Source: a halophilic archaeon SHRA6 (GTDB taxonomy: Archaea > Halobacteriota > Halobacteria > Halobacteriales > Haloferacaceae). From it: 64,000 nt of DNA. The notes beneath the pieces are model-generated. The model saw only the letters and a program-made list of their open reading frames with translations. It made no database searches and was not told the origin of the DNA. Location of the stretch: the NCBI GenBank assembly GCA_005239175.1, contig ML241294.1:248001-312000 (forward strand). The letters are read 5' to 3'. The translations under genes and the position numbers were made by a program. Position 1 is the stretch's first letter. Each line of letters opens with the position of its first letter. This document shows, piece after piece, positions 38,771 to 48,271 of this stretch.

Positions 38771-38942
38771 ACAAACTTCCACTTGGTTACTGGATATAAA
38801 ACTTCGGTGGCCTCCCAAGGCTGCTGAGGGGTGAACGCACATCGACTGGTATTGTGGAAAGAGTCCCCGAAAACGCTGTTATTGATAAAATATATAAATT
38901 TTCGTATAAAATGATTTATTAGGTGATAATCGAACCGCCCTA
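38771..38942. promoter_or_regulatory. Divergent promoter region of the sugar locus
   Basis: Shared upstream region of the glucosidase (leftward) and transporter operon (rightward). Minus-strand TTTTATATCC near 38785-38794 is the likely glucosidase TATA box. TTTATTA at ~38912 lies ~30 bases before the rightward ATG. AT-rich from 38880 to 38925. I found no perfect TrmB-type palindrome. Confidence 0.5.
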
Positions 38943-40751
38943 ATGGCTATGACACGAGACCGCAGGAGTGGTAACATCTACGTTGATCGTCGTCGATTGA
39001 TTCAGGGCGCAGGGGCAGTGGGCGTCTCGGCACTCGCCGGTTGTACTGGGGGTGATAACACTGATGCAGATGATGATAGTGAGGAGTCCGGAGATGGATC
39101 CGAAAACAGTGATGGGGGGTCCGGATCAGACGTTCGTGAGGCCACCATGGTCTCTGCGACGAACAACGGCGTTCCGACAGACATGCATCTAAATCCAATC
39201 GCGACACAGAACTATGACGACATCGTTGGTGCACACGTTTTCGAGCGGTTCGTCGCGTATAACTTCGAGACCCAGGAGTTCGAAATGGCGGGACTCGAAG
39301 ACTGGGCCGTCGACAGCGAGATGTTCACGCTCACCATCAGGGAAGACCTCAACTGGGAGAACGGCGAGCCGGTCACCGCTCAGGACCTCGTGACACAGTT
39401 CCGGCTCGAAAAGAAGACCTCGGGTGCAATCTGGGACTTTGCAGAGAGCGTCGAGGAAGGTGACAATGAGAAGACGGTGGTGTTCCAGCTCACAGAGGAG
39501 ACAAATCCTCAGTTGTTGAAGTACTCGATCGGGTCCCAGTCGGATCGGATATACGCGTATCACCCCGTGTACGAGGAGTTCCTCGATCAGGACGCATCAG
39601 CGGTTCAACAGTTCGAGTGGGAAGAGGATGTCGTCGCCAACGGCTCATTCAGCATCGAGTCCAAAAGCGATCAGGCGTGGACACTCACGCGCAACGACGA
39701 GTACTACAACGCCGACAAGGTGAATTTCACCGAGCTACAGATCCTCCAGCGAGAGGACAACACAGCACTCCAACAAGGAATGAGCGGCGGTGAGCTCGAC
39801 GCGATGTCGAGTATGTTTGCGCCCCCAAACATCGCCAACAGCATGCCCGATCACGTCCAAGAAATCAACACACCCGCGAAGTGGGGATACGGGATCGTGT
39901 TCAACCACGAAAACGAACACTTCGGGAAGCAGCGGGTCCGGAAGGCCATCGCCCACGTCCTGAACCGAGAACAGATCGCTCAAAACGCCGGCCCACGGAC
40001 AAAAGCGGTTCCGGACGTGGTGACAGCGATCGCCGTCGACGATCAAGAGAGCTGGCTTGGCGACCAGATGGACCGGTACGAGACGTACGGTCCCGGCACA
40101 GCACAGACAGATACCGCGGCCGAACTGCTCCGCGAGGCGGGATACAGTAAAAACGACGGCGTCTGGGAGGATGAAGACGGTAACTCGATCAGTGCGCAGT
40201 ACGCGACACCAAGTGGCTGGACCGATTGGACTACCGCGACGGACACCGTCGTCGATCAGCTCAACTCGTTTGGGTTCGACCTCGAGATCGACTCAAAACC
40301 CATCGGTGACTTCTTCGGCGACTACATCGAGAGCAACTTCGAACTCGGCGCGTTTTACTGGCTCCCAGGCGGCGCTCGGTCGTCGTTCCCGTTCTACCCG
40401 CTCCGGTGGGAACTGGTTTGCCCCGACATCGACGGCGGCCACGGATTCCCTACAGGCGAAAAAACGATCCCGGCCATGGACGGATCAGGCGAGATGACGA
40501 TCAATCCGCTCGAAGAGATCAAAGAGATCACGTCGCTATCGAGCGACGATGAGGCGACCGAGATCATCCGGCGTGTCGCCTGGCACCACAACCAGACACT
40601 CCCGTTCATCGCCATCACTGAAAAGCAAGAGCAGACGTGGATCAGCGGACGGAAATTCAATGTTCCTGAAACAGACGATCCGGCCCTCGGGGTGAAGTGG
40701 GCGACACAGTGGCTCCCGCGGGTTGGGAAATTCACCGCAGCAGGAAACTGA
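38943..40751 (+). CDS. Family-5 (DppA/OppA-type) solute-binding lipoprotein
   Basis: 602-aa extracellular binding protein. Tat-type signal (DRRRLIQGAGAVGVSALAGC) with lipobox LAGC (C34), then a Ser/Asp/Gly-rich linker (~35-65), typical of haloarchaeal lipoproteins. Mature SBP_bac_5 domain includes LTIREDLNWENGEPVTAQDL and RVRKAIAHVLNREQIAQNA. Family 5 proteins bind peptides, but in hyperthermophiles several bind cellobiose-type beta-glucosides. The GH3 neighbour favours a sugar here (inference). Confidence 0.88.
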   Translation: MAMTRDRRSGNIYVDRRRLIQGAGAVGVSALAGCTGGDNTDADDDSEESGDGSENSDGGSGSDVREATMVSATNNGVPTDMHLNPIATQNYDDIVGAHVFERFVAYNFETQEFEMAGLEDWAVDSEMFTLTIREDLNWENGEPVTAQDLVTQFRLEKKTSGAIWDFAESVEEGDNEKTVVFQLTEETNPQLLKYSIGSQSDRIYAYHPVYEEFLDQDASAVQQFEWEEDVVANGSFSIESKSDQAWTLTRNDEYYNADKVNFTELQILQREDNTALQQGMSGGELDAMSSMFAPPNIANSMPDHVQEINTPAKWGYGIVFNHENEHFGKQRVRKAIAHVLNREQIAQNAGPRTKAVPDVVTAIAVDDQESWLGDQMDRYETYGPGTAQTDTAAELLREAGYSKNDGVWEDEDGNSISAQYATPSGWTDWTTATDTVVDQLNSFGFDLEIDSKPIGDFFGDYIESNFELGAFYWLPGGARSSFPFYPLRWELVCPDIDGGHGFPTGEKTIPAMDGSGEMTINPLEEIKEITSLSSDDEATEIIRRVAWHHNQTLPFIAITEKQEQTWISGRKFNVPETDDPALGVKWATQWLPRVGKFTAAGN

Positions 40752-40801
40752 ACCGTGAAAGAAGCTAATACGAACCCAAACTAACTGGACACACAACACA
40801 G

Positions 40802-41803
40802 ATGGGACACTACTATTTGCGGCGGACAGCCCGAGTATTCGTGACGATCTGGCTGGTCGCCAGCCTGTCTTTTGGATTAATCCGACTGCTCCCAGGCGGT
40901 CCGTTCACGCTACTGCGTGCGAACCTGCTGAGACAGGGGGTGCCTGCATCGGAGGTCGATGCGCGGATCGCGAATCTCCAGAACATTCGGCCGAACGCGC
41001 CGCTGTGGGAGCAGTACTTCGATTACATGTTCGCGGCCGCCCAGGGGAACTTGGGAACGTCAATCTCGCTCGACGAGCCGGTCTCACAGGTCATCGCGGA
41101 GGCGGTGCCGTGGACGGTGTTCATCGTGCTCGTTTCGACGATCCTAATCTTCGTGTTCGGTATCCTGCTCGGAGCGATCCAAGCGTACTGGGAGGGATCG
41201 CGATTTGATCAGCTCGTCTCGGGCGTCTCGATCACGCTGATGTCCGTGCCGTTCTACGTCGTCGCGGTGCTTGCGCTGTTCGTCTTTGCGTACCAGTTCG
41301 GGTGGTTCCCACCGGCGGGAACGATCGGCCCGACGGTCGAACCGGGACTGACTCCGGAGTTCGTACTCAGCGCGCTAAAGCACGCCGTGTTGCCGATCTT
41401 CTCGTATACCATCACGGGAATCGGCGGACAGGCGCTAGCGATGCGAGGGAACAGTATCCAGGTACTCGGTAACGATTACGTCGAGGTCGCTCGGCTTCGC
41501 GGCCTCTCGGACCGCCGGATCGCGACTCGCTACGTCGCGAGAAACGCCATTTTGCCCCTCTATACGGGATTCCTCCTCCTGTTGGGGTTCCGGCTCGGCG
41601 GAACCGTGATCCTCGAGCAGATCTTCTCGTACCCAGGCCTCGGATACTACATGTGGTCTGCCTTAGAGTCGAACGACTATCCGTTGATGATGGGGACGTT
41701 CCTCGTCATCACTATCGCGCTGGTGATCGGCGTCTACATCGCAGATCTCACCTACGGGATAATAGATCCGCGTATCAGCCGGGGTGAGACAGATGCCTAC
41801 TGA
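40802..41803 (+). CDS. ABC transporter permease (DppB-type)
   Basis: 333-aa permease with six membrane helices. RRTARVFVTIWLVASLSFGLIRLLPGGPF is the N-terminal family pattern; the EAA-loop segment EVARLRGLSDRRIATRYVARNAILPLYTG contacts the ATPases. Starts 50 bp after the binding protein and overlaps the second permease by 11 bp. Confidence 0.92.
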   Translation: MGHYYLRRTARVFVTIWLVASLSFGLIRLLPGGPFTLLRANLLRQGVPASEVDARIANLQNIRPNAPLWEQYFDYMFAAAQGNLGTSISLDEPVSQVIAEAVPWTVFIVLVSTILIFVFGILLGAIQAYWEGSRFDQLVSGVSITLMSVPFYVVAVLALFVFAYQFGWFPPAGTIGPTVEPGLTPEFVLSALKHAVLPIFSYTITGIGGQALAMRGNSIQVLGNDYVEVARLRGLSDRRIATRYVARNAILPLYTGFLLLLGFRLGGTVILEQIFSYPGLGYYMWSALESNDYPLMMGTFLVITIALVIGVYIADLTYGIIDPRISRGETDAY

Positions 41804-42803
41804 GACCGAAGACAAAGAGAGCGTTAGCTGGCAGAGCGATAGCGGCGTGTCGGCCGACGTAACCCGAGGCGAACGGCTGTCTGAGTTCTTCGAAGAACGG
41901 GTGCGAAAGCCCGCGATCGTCGCGTGGGCCGACCGGCGGACCCGCATCGGGTTGGTGATCCTCGCGTTCTACATCGGCATGGCTGTCGTTGCCGTGTTCG
42001 ATCTCTACCGTGCCCCATCAACCAATCAGGCACCACAGCTTATCGGACCGTTCGAGAGTTGGGCGTACCCACTCGGCACCACGATGTCCGGCGTCGATCT
42101 CCTGTCGTTGATTATCCATTCCACCCCAGACATCCTACTCATGATCATCGCCGGTGGCGTCTGGGCGACAGCCATCGCGGTGCTTGTCGGGACACTCGCT
42201 GGCTACAAAGGCGGGATGGTCGATCGTGTGCTGATGTCCATCTCGGACGTGGTGATGGCGATCCCCGGCCTCCCGCTGGTGATCATCCTCGCTGTAACGT
42301 TTAATCCGAAGAATCCGATCGTCCTCGGGATCTTGATCAATATCAGCTACTGGGCAGGCTTAGGACGGTCGCTGCGGTCGCAAGTGCTCACGATCCGCGA
42401 AGATAGTTACGTCGAGGCGTCCCGGACGATGGGCGTTGGAACACCGCGCATCATTCTGAAAGACATTATCCCGAACCTGATGCCGTATGTGACGGTGAAC
42501 TTCGTCTTCGCAGCCCGTTACGTCGTGTTCGCGTCGATCGGGCTGTTCTTCCTCGGCGTGTTGCCGTATTCGGTGCAAAACTGGGGCGTGACGTTGAATT
42601 ACGCGTACAGCGGCGGTGCGTTGCTAACCTGGGAAGCCGCTCACTGGCTGCTCTTTCCGATGATCGCGATCATGGGGCTGTCACTTGCGCTGATCCTGCT
42701 TGGACAGGGGATGGACCGGGTGTTCAATCCTCGGGTCCGAACGCGCCTTGCAGAAAGTTCCGAATCGACGAGAGCGACCGACGACACCACGGAGGGATAC
42801 TAA
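41793..42803 (+). CDS. ABC transporter permease (DppC-type)
   Basis: 336-aa permease. N-terminal soluble segment to ~45, then helices. EAA segment VEASRTMGVGTPRIILKDIIPNLMPYVTVN. Start at 41793 follows GGGGTGAG by a few bases, inside the end of dppB; a GTG/ATG nine bases upstream is less likely. Next gene starts directly after the TAA. Confidence 0.92.
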   Translation: MPTETEDKESVSWQSDSGVSADVTRGERLSEFFEERVRKPAIVAWADRRTRIGLVILAFYIGMAVVAVFDLYRAPSTNQAPQLIGPFESWAYPLGTTMSGVDLLSLIIHSTPDILLMIIAGGVWATAIAVLVGTLAGYKGGMVDRVLMSISDVVMAIPGLPLVIILAVTFNPKNPIVLGILINISYWAGLGRSLRSQVLTIREDSYVEASRTMGVGTPRIILKDIIPNLMPYVTVNFVFAARYVVFASIGLFFLGVLPYSVQNWGVTLNYAYSGGALLTWEAAHWLLFPMIAIMGLSLALILLGQGMDRVFNPRVRTRLAESSESTRATDDTTEGY

Positions 42804-43883
42804 ATGACGACTACATCAGATCAGTTGCACCGCCCAAGAGATGGCGTGTCCGACCCAATCTTAGAGGTCAAAAACGCGAAAGTCACCTACGACGGTGGAG
42901 AAACATACGTCCTCGACAACGTGACGTTCTCGATCGAACGCAACGAGATACTCGGCGTGGTGGGCGAAAGCGGGAGCGGAAAGTCGATGCTCGCCTCAGC
43001 ACTACTCGATGCAATTCCGGCGCCAGGTCACCTGTCGGGCGAAGTGCTCTACCACCCGGATCAAAACACGACCGTCGATGTCCTGGAGTTCACCGACTCA
43101 GAGCTCATGGAGTACCGGTGGGCAGAGGTCTCGATGGTGTTTCAGGGGGCAATGAGCTCGTTCAATCCCACGATGAAAGTAGGGGCCCATTTCAAAGACA
43201 CGCTGAAAGCCCACAACCGAGTGGTCCCAGAGGGGCTGGACTTTGCGCGCGAGCTCCTCTCGGATCTGTATCTGGACCCCGAACGGGTTCTCGATTCGTA
43301 TCCACACGAGCTCAGCGGCGGTATGCAACAGCGTGCGCTCATCGCATTGAGTCTCCTCCTTGAGCCAGAAGTGCTCGTGATGGACGAACCGACCGCCGCG
43401 CTCGATCTCTTGATGCAGCGATCGATTCTGCTGTTGCTCGAGGAGATCAAAGAGAAATACGACGTGACCATGGTGTTCATCACCCACGATTTACCGCTCG
43501 TCGCGTCACTTGCCGATCGAATGGCTGTCATGTACGCTTTCGAACTCGTTGAGGCCGGTCCTCGCGATCAGATCATCGGAGATTCGGGACATCCGTACAC
43601 GCGAGCGCTGCTCAATTCGACCCCGAACATCGATGCACCGCTTGAGGACATGCAACCAATCCCCGGAAAGAGCCCTGCGCCGGTGAACGTTCCAGCAGGC
43701 TGCTCGTACGCCGATCGATGTCCGCTGGCAACCGACACGTGCAGACAGGACGACCCAGTATTCGAAGATATCGGAGATGGGCACATCGTTGCCTGCCATC
43801 ATTGGCAGCAGGCCACTGAAGAGATTGAACTGACATTTAACCAGGACGAGGGTGGCGAGTCAGTCGAGGGGGAACTGCGATGA
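42804..43883 (+). CDS. ABC transporter ATP-binding protein (DppD-type)
   Basis: 359-aa ATPase. Walker A GESGSGKS (54-61), ABC signature LSGGMQQRALIA, Walker B VLVMDEPTAALD, H-loop FITHDLPLV. C-terminal oligopeptide-transporter extension with the cysteine cluster CSYADRCPLATDTC. Four-base overlap with the next ATPase. Confidence 0.93.
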   Translation: MTTTSDQLHRPRDGVSDPILEVKNAKVTYDGGETYVLDNVTFSIERNEILGVVGESGSGKSMLASALLDAIPAPGHLSGEVLYHPDQNTTVDVLEFTDSELMEYRWAEVSMVFQGAMSSFNPTMKVGAHFKDTLKAHNRVVPEGLDFARELLSDLYLDPERVLDSYPHELSGGMQQRALIALSLLLEPEVLVMDEPTAALDLLMQRSILLLLEEIKEKYDVTMVFITHDLPLVASLADRMAVMYAFELVEAGPRDQIIGDSGHPYTRALLNSTPNIDAPLEDMQPIPGKSPAPVNVPAGCSYADRCPLATDTCRQDDPVFEDIGDGHIVACHHWQQATEEIELTFNQDEGGESVEGELR

Positions 43884-44968
43884 GTCGACTCGAGAATCGT
43901 GGTCCCAACAGTGTCACGGATGAGCCACTGATTTCCGTCGAAGATGTCAAGGTCCATTTCGAAAAAGAGCGAAGTCTGTTCGAGATGTTCAGCGAGCCAG
44001 ACGTTGTCAAGGCCGTCGACGGCGTGTCCGTAGACATCGGAGAAAACGACGTGCTCGCTCTTGTCGGAGAGAGTGGATGCGGGAAAACGACACTCGGAAA
44101 GACGATTATTGGGCTTCAAAAACCGTCTGCTGGTACAATCTCCTACCGCGGGAGAGACATCTGGGAAACGAAAGCTGGAAACACCGATCTCTCGTTTGCG
44201 GACATTCGGTCGTCGCTGCAGATCATTCACCAAGACCCCGGCAGTTCGTTGAATCCGAACCGCCGAATCGTTGAGACACTCTCAGAACCGATCAGGCTAA
44301 CCCATCCTGCCATCACAGCAGGCGAGCGTCGCGCACGGATCCACTCGCTGTTAGAACGCGTTGGGATGACGCCGGCACGGGATTTTGCGAGTCGGTATCC
44401 ACACCAACTCAGCGGCGGTGAAAAGCAGCGTGTTGCCCTGGCGCGTGCGTTACTGATGAACCCCGATGTGATTCTCGCCGATGAGGCGATCAGCGCGCTT
44501 GATGTCTCTTTGCGGGTAGAAATGATGGATCTAATGCTCGATCTCCAAGAAGAGTTTAATACGTCGTTTGTCTTCATTTCGCACGACCTCTCCAACGCTC
44601 GGTACTTTGCAGAACACGGCGACGGCCGCGTGGGCGTAATGTACCTTGGAAACCTGGTTGAGGTGGGTCCACCAGAACAGCTTATCACCGATCCACAACA
44701 TCCGTATACTGAGGTATTGCGATGGGCAACGCCAAATCTTGCATTGGATGCCACCAACGCCAGTGAGCCGCCAATGCGGAAAATCGACATTCCCGATCCA
44801 GTGAACCCACCCAGTGGCTGCCGATTCCATACCCGCTGTCCAAAAGCGAGAGAAGCCTGCACACAACTGCAACCGGAGTTGAGAGAAGTCAGTGATTCCC
44901 ATCAGGTCGCGTGTTTCAGATCGGACCCGGATCACGAGTACTGGGAGAGCAGTGAGCTCGAGGACTAG
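43880..44968 (+). CDS. ABC transporter ATP-binding protein (DppF-type)
   Basis: 362-aa ATPase. Walker A GESGCGKT (63-70), signature LSGGEKQRVALARAL, Walker B VILADEAISALD (Glu present, Asp variant of DEP), H-loop FISHDLSNA. C-terminal Cys segment CRFHTRCPKAREAC. Forms the heterodimeric motor with the preceding protein. Last gene of the transporter operon. Confidence 0.93.
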   Translation: MSRLENRGPNSVTDEPLISVEDVKVHFEKERSLFEMFSEPDVVKAVDGVSVDIGENDVLALVGESGCGKTTLGKTIIGLQKPSAGTISYRGRDIWETKAGNTDLSFADIRSSLQIIHQDPGSSLNPNRRIVETLSEPIRLTHPAITAGERRARIHSLLERVGMTPARDFASRYPHQLSGGEKQRVALARALLMNPDVILADEAISALDVSLRVEMMDLMLDLQEEFNTSFVFISHDLSNARYFAEHGDGRVGVMYLGNLVEVGPPEQLITDPQHPYTEVLRWATPNLALDATNASEPPMRKIDIPDPVNPPSGCRFHTRCPKAREACTQLQPELREVSDSHQVACFRSDPDHEYWESSELED

Positions 44969-45029
44969 ATGGACGGTGTATGAAGATTTGATCAAGAAAC
45001 ACTTTGGGTACTGATTCACACAACACTGT

Positions 45030-45260
45030 ATGACACTTCGAAAAACGCTCTTCGATGCGGTATGTGGCCAACGCGACCAGATACCGCTCGTTCTAGCCGT
45101 GTGTATCGTGATGGGGCTGCTCCTCATTTTTCCGCTGGCCTTCTTAGAACGTGGGACGGTCGGATACACCATCGCCGTACTTGATGGGATTATCGTGTTG
45201 GTTTGTCTTACGCTTCTCGGGCCAGTGTACTGGTACTGTACAAAACGGACAATAGAGTAG
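45030..45260 (+). CDS. Small membrane protein, unknown
   Basis: 76-aa protein with two hydrophobic helices (~18-38 IPLVLAVCIVMGLLLIFPLAF and ~47-70 IAVLDGIIVLVCLTLLGPVYW). Short basic start. Lies 61 bp after the transporter and 9 bp from the convergent epimerase. No family recognised. Confidence 0.6.
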   Translation: MTLRKTLFDAVCGQRDQIPLVLAVCIVMGLLLIFPLAFLERGTVGYTIAVLDGIIVLVCLTLLGPVYWYCTKRTIE

Positions 45261-45269
45261 ATTATATTC

Positions 45270-46160
45270 TCATTTGGAGAACGAAGGCCCACGAACCGCC
45301 GCATCCTCTGCTGTCTTCCATGAGTGTTCAGGCACCCAACCAAGCATCGATTTGGCCTTCGTGATTGAGAACGCCGACTGTTCTCCGGTGAGGTCACACT
45401 CATCTGGGAGTGATCCATAGCCTGCCCGGATTGCGCGGGCTGTTTCGACGCCGAGGAAGTTATCGGGTCCAAACACATTGAACACTTCATGACCGTCGAT
45501 ATCTGTGTGTACTGCAGCCTCAATGAATGAAACGACGTCGCGAATATCGATGTACGACCAGAAGTTGCCGAACCGCTCGGCAGTTTCGAGCGCAAACGCC
45601 TCCCTGATTGGTGTGATTTTGTAGTTGCCAGGATACTGGATCCACGTTGGGCGCATCGTGATGACAGAGATATCGAACGCGTTCGTGACTCGTTCTGCGG
45701 CTGATTCCCCGGCTAGTTTTGATGTCTCATATCCGTTCCACGGTGCCACCGGATGTTCTTCGTCGATCGGGAGATACTCTGGCAGTTTTGGTTCTGGCCA
45801 ATGCGTCCCGTACACGGTTTCGCTTGATGTCCAGACAACATCTGCACCCACGCGCCCAGCCGCTTCTAATACGTGATACGTGCTCAACACGTTATTTTCG
45901 TAGACATCACTGCCGGCGTGATTCTCCTCGTGTGGCAAATTTCCTAGGTGTACAACAGCGGACGGTTCGGTATCGAGCACAGTTTCGAGCACGGAGCCGT
46001 AGTCGCACAGATCAACCGCTTGAAAGTTCACGTTTTCCACATCGGTTGATGCCGGGAGGGTTTGATCAACCGCGACGACGTTGCTGTGTCTTCGTAATGC
46101 ATCAGTAACCCACCGACCGACCCCACCAAGCGCGCCTGTGATGAGAATATCAGGTGACAT
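45270..46160 (-). CDS. NAD-dependent epimerase/dehydratase family protein
   Basis: 296-aa short-chain-type sugar enzyme. Nucleotide motif ILITGALGGVGRWV near the start, VVHLGN, catalytic triad region WTSSETVYGTHW and YETSK (Tyr-x3-Lys) in NGYETSKLAGES. Substrate segment TMRPTWIQYPGNY. Family members include UDP-sugar epimerases and uronate dehydrogenases. Placement after the sugar transporter suggests sugar or sugar-acid oxidation. Start at 46160 (MSPDILITG) precedes the first strand. Confidence 0.85.
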   Translation of the reverse strand: MSPDILITGALGGVGRWVTDALRRHSNVVAVDQTLPASTDVENVNFQAVDLCDYGSVLETVLDTEPSAVVHLGNLPHEENHAGSDVYENNVLSTYHVLEAAGRVGADVVWTSSETVYGTHWPEPKLPEYLPIDEEHPVAPWNGYETSKLAGESAAERVTNAFDISVITMRPTWIQYPGNYKITPIREAFALETAERFGNFWSYIDIRDVVSFIEAAVHTDIDGHEVFNVFGPDNFLGVETARAIRAGYGSLPDECDLTGEQSAFSITKAKSMLGWVPEHSWKTAEDAAVRGPSFSK

Positions 46161-47565
46161 AGCTGCTAATAATTGGCGAGACACATAGTAGTTTATCCAG
46201 ATGGGAGTACAGTTGTGACCAGAATAGTATATTGTGACTACTCTAACGACCGAAATCGTTGACTATCCTAACTGAGACAAAAACCGTGAATGCAGATCTG
46301 TGCAGACGTACGTGTTTATTTCGGGATCGATATGGTCACTCTCTGGTAATTGCTACCCAACTGGAGTCATAGATCGAGCCAACAAGCGAGGAAACACACT
46401 TCGGAGGGGTAGCCCCTACCGATCGTTCTTCGATATTGGCGTGATCAAGTCGCCGACCAACGCAACGGGAACCATTGCCCCCGTATCGATCGCTCCAAGT
46501 GAGGCCGGCTGATCGGGAATCGAGCTGACAATCTCATTGTCGTCGCGTTCGGCCGGTGGAGCAGACAATAAGGTCGTCTGAGATTTTCATCGTATTACGA
46601 CCTGTGGGCACCGGTGGATCGTTGGGCACTGACTTGGTCGTGGACGATCACGGATTTCGGTGTTCAATCTGGTAGCCTGAAGGGCATATAGTATACTGAT
46701 ATTGTTTGCTTTAACAATACCATAAAATAAAATATTTCATATATGTTTTGGAAATTAATACTGTCTGTTTAAGTATCTTACAGTAGCACTTATCCATCGA
46801 GCACTTGGCATGGTCGATCGTGATTAGATTGTCTCTGAATCGCCGCCACCAGCGGCGTGCACTTGTCTGACTGCCACGCCAAAACAAGTGAAAGCGTCAA
46901 TTCGTATCAATGCCGTCTGAACTACTTCTCAATGTAATTCTGCACTGCGAATTGAGTCCACCGCTCAGATTATATCAAAACAGGGCAGTCGGATCCCTCT
47001 GAGAGCCACTATGACGTTTGAGATACACACAAGTACAAGTTCTCAAACACGCTGCGCAAGCGATTCGGTTGCAGCAATATCCATTATTTTGAGCAATAAA
47101 TTTGAGTCTATATCAATTATCCTATAGAACTGGTTTGCCATCAGTCTTGAGCTATTTTTATAATCGACGGCATTTGAGGGCTCGGCCGTCGACGCGATCG
47201 AAAATCCAATTTCATACAGTTCCGTGAGACCAATCAAGACCGAATAGCTCTCAGACTGCAGTGATGCCCCGTACCGGCAATGCGGTCGAATACAGTTGTA
47301 CTCCGAACAGATCTGAGAGTAATAGCTCTTACTCCGAACCGCTTGCCTATGAAGTTCTCTAAAATAGATAGTACCGAAAAATATTTTACTGTCTTATTTG
47401 ATATGTTCTAATTTTATTGCCATGGTATTGTATATTTATTACAATATTATAGGTATCACTGTACAATCCGCCTCCAACAGTCGGCCGTCTCGTTGGTATA
47501 CTGTTCTTAAAAAAAAGGAACATGTTCGTGGGAAATATTAACACGATGAGCGTGCAACAGATTGT
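46161..47565. other. AT-rich gap with pseudogene
   Basis: 1.4 kb with no intact gene. Includes the decayed TRAM-protein relic (46434-46590) and very AT-rich DNA at 46690-46780 and 47340-47460. A 64-codon minus-strand frame (47043-47237) reads like a protein fragment but I recognise no family. TACTCCGAAC is repeated at 47299-47308 and 47330-47339. Confidence 0.55.
46434..46590 (-). pseudogene. Decayed relative of the TRAM-domain protein
   Basis: From ATG at 46590 the minus strand reads MKISDDLI, close to MNISEDLL of the TRAM protein at 33496-33903. A stop then appears, but a shifted frame continues as ERDDNEIVSSIPDQPASLGAIDTGAMVPVALVGD, matching ERDGDEIVLSIPEREVSLGSIGAGTTVRVALLDN. So a frameshift and loss of the C-terminal TRAM part have inactivated it. 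Confidence 0.75.
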
Positions 47566-48192
47566 ATGAGCAGGGAGTCTACTTCTGGACCAGCATGTGT
47601 CTGGAACAATTCCGGGTGTGAAGGCACACCGTACTGTCCACCCCGATGCCCACGGTTTATTGACTACGCTGGGTCTGCTTGCGTCGTCCGACTTGCGGAA
47701 TCTGCTGATCGCGAGGAGATCGTGGACATGTACGACAGACTCGATGTTCATAGCCGAACAATGGGGGTTCCACCGACCGATCGACCACGAATCGAGTCGT
47801 GGATTGAGAGGCTGCTTGCAGACGGATGGAACCTCGTGGCAGTGGCCGATTCGATCGTGATTGGCCACGTCGTCGTGATTCCGGCGGATTCGGAGACACC
47901 ACAGTTCCTCATTTTCGTCGACGACGAGTACCAAAACCGGGGAATCGGCACAGAACTAATCAAGCAACTCATCGCCTACGCCGACGAGCACGATCACGAA
48001 CGGTTGACTCTCGACGTTTCGACGGGCAACGACAGAGCAATAACAGTCTACCGAAACGTCGGTTTTGAGGTCGTCGAACGGATGCGAACTGAACTCGAAA
48101 TGGAACTCCCGCTTCGGGATTCGCTGACGAACCGACTCCGTCGGCCGCCCGCTGCTCGTGAGAACCCTGAACTACCCGACCGAGAAAACTAA
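47566..48192 (+). CDS. GNAT acetyltransferase with N-terminal Cys-rich segment
   Basis: 208-aa protein. Residues ~10-30 are Cys-rich (CVWNNSGCEGTPYCPPRCPRF), a possible zinc knuckle seen in some haloarchaeal GNATs. The GNAT fold follows (VVRLAESADREEIVDMYDRLD; IFVDDEYQNRGIGTELIKQLIAYA carries the acetyl-CoA loop QNRGIG; LTLDVSTGNDRAITVYRNVGFEVVERM). Substrate unknown. Starts upstream of the UbiD operon, on the same strand but with its own promoter. Confidence 0.82.
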   Translation: MSRESTSGPACVWNNSGCEGTPYCPPRCPRFIDYAGSACVVRLAESADREEIVDMYDRLDVHSRTMGVPPTDRPRIESWIERLLADGWNLVAVADSIVIGHVVVIPADSETPQFLIFVDDEYQNRGIGTELIKQLIAYADEHDHERLTLDVSTGNDRAITVYRNVGFEVVERMRTELEMELPLRDSLTNRLRRPPAARENPELPDREN

Positions 48193-48235
48193 GCATATCC
48201 GCCAGTCTTCAAGCGGCGACTGCCACTGGGAAGGC

Positions 48236-48243
48236 TTTATTTA
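48236..48243 (+). promoter_or_regulatory. TATA box of the UbiD operon
   Basis: TTTATTTA, about 29 bases before the ATG at 48272. This spacing implies a leaderless transcript and decided that start over the in-frame ATG at 48245. Confidence 0.5.
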
Positions 48244-48271
48244 TATGTGTGGAAATATCGTGATAGAGTAT

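Noticed and set aside
47043-47237. 64-codon minus-strand frame in the 46-47 kb gap
   Set aside because: Reads like a possible protein fragment but I found no family, promoter or neighbour to support a gene.
47299-47339. TACTCCGAAC direct repeat as a CRISPR or insertion mark
   Set aside because: Only two copies of ten bases, no spacers or adjacent gene; could be chance.
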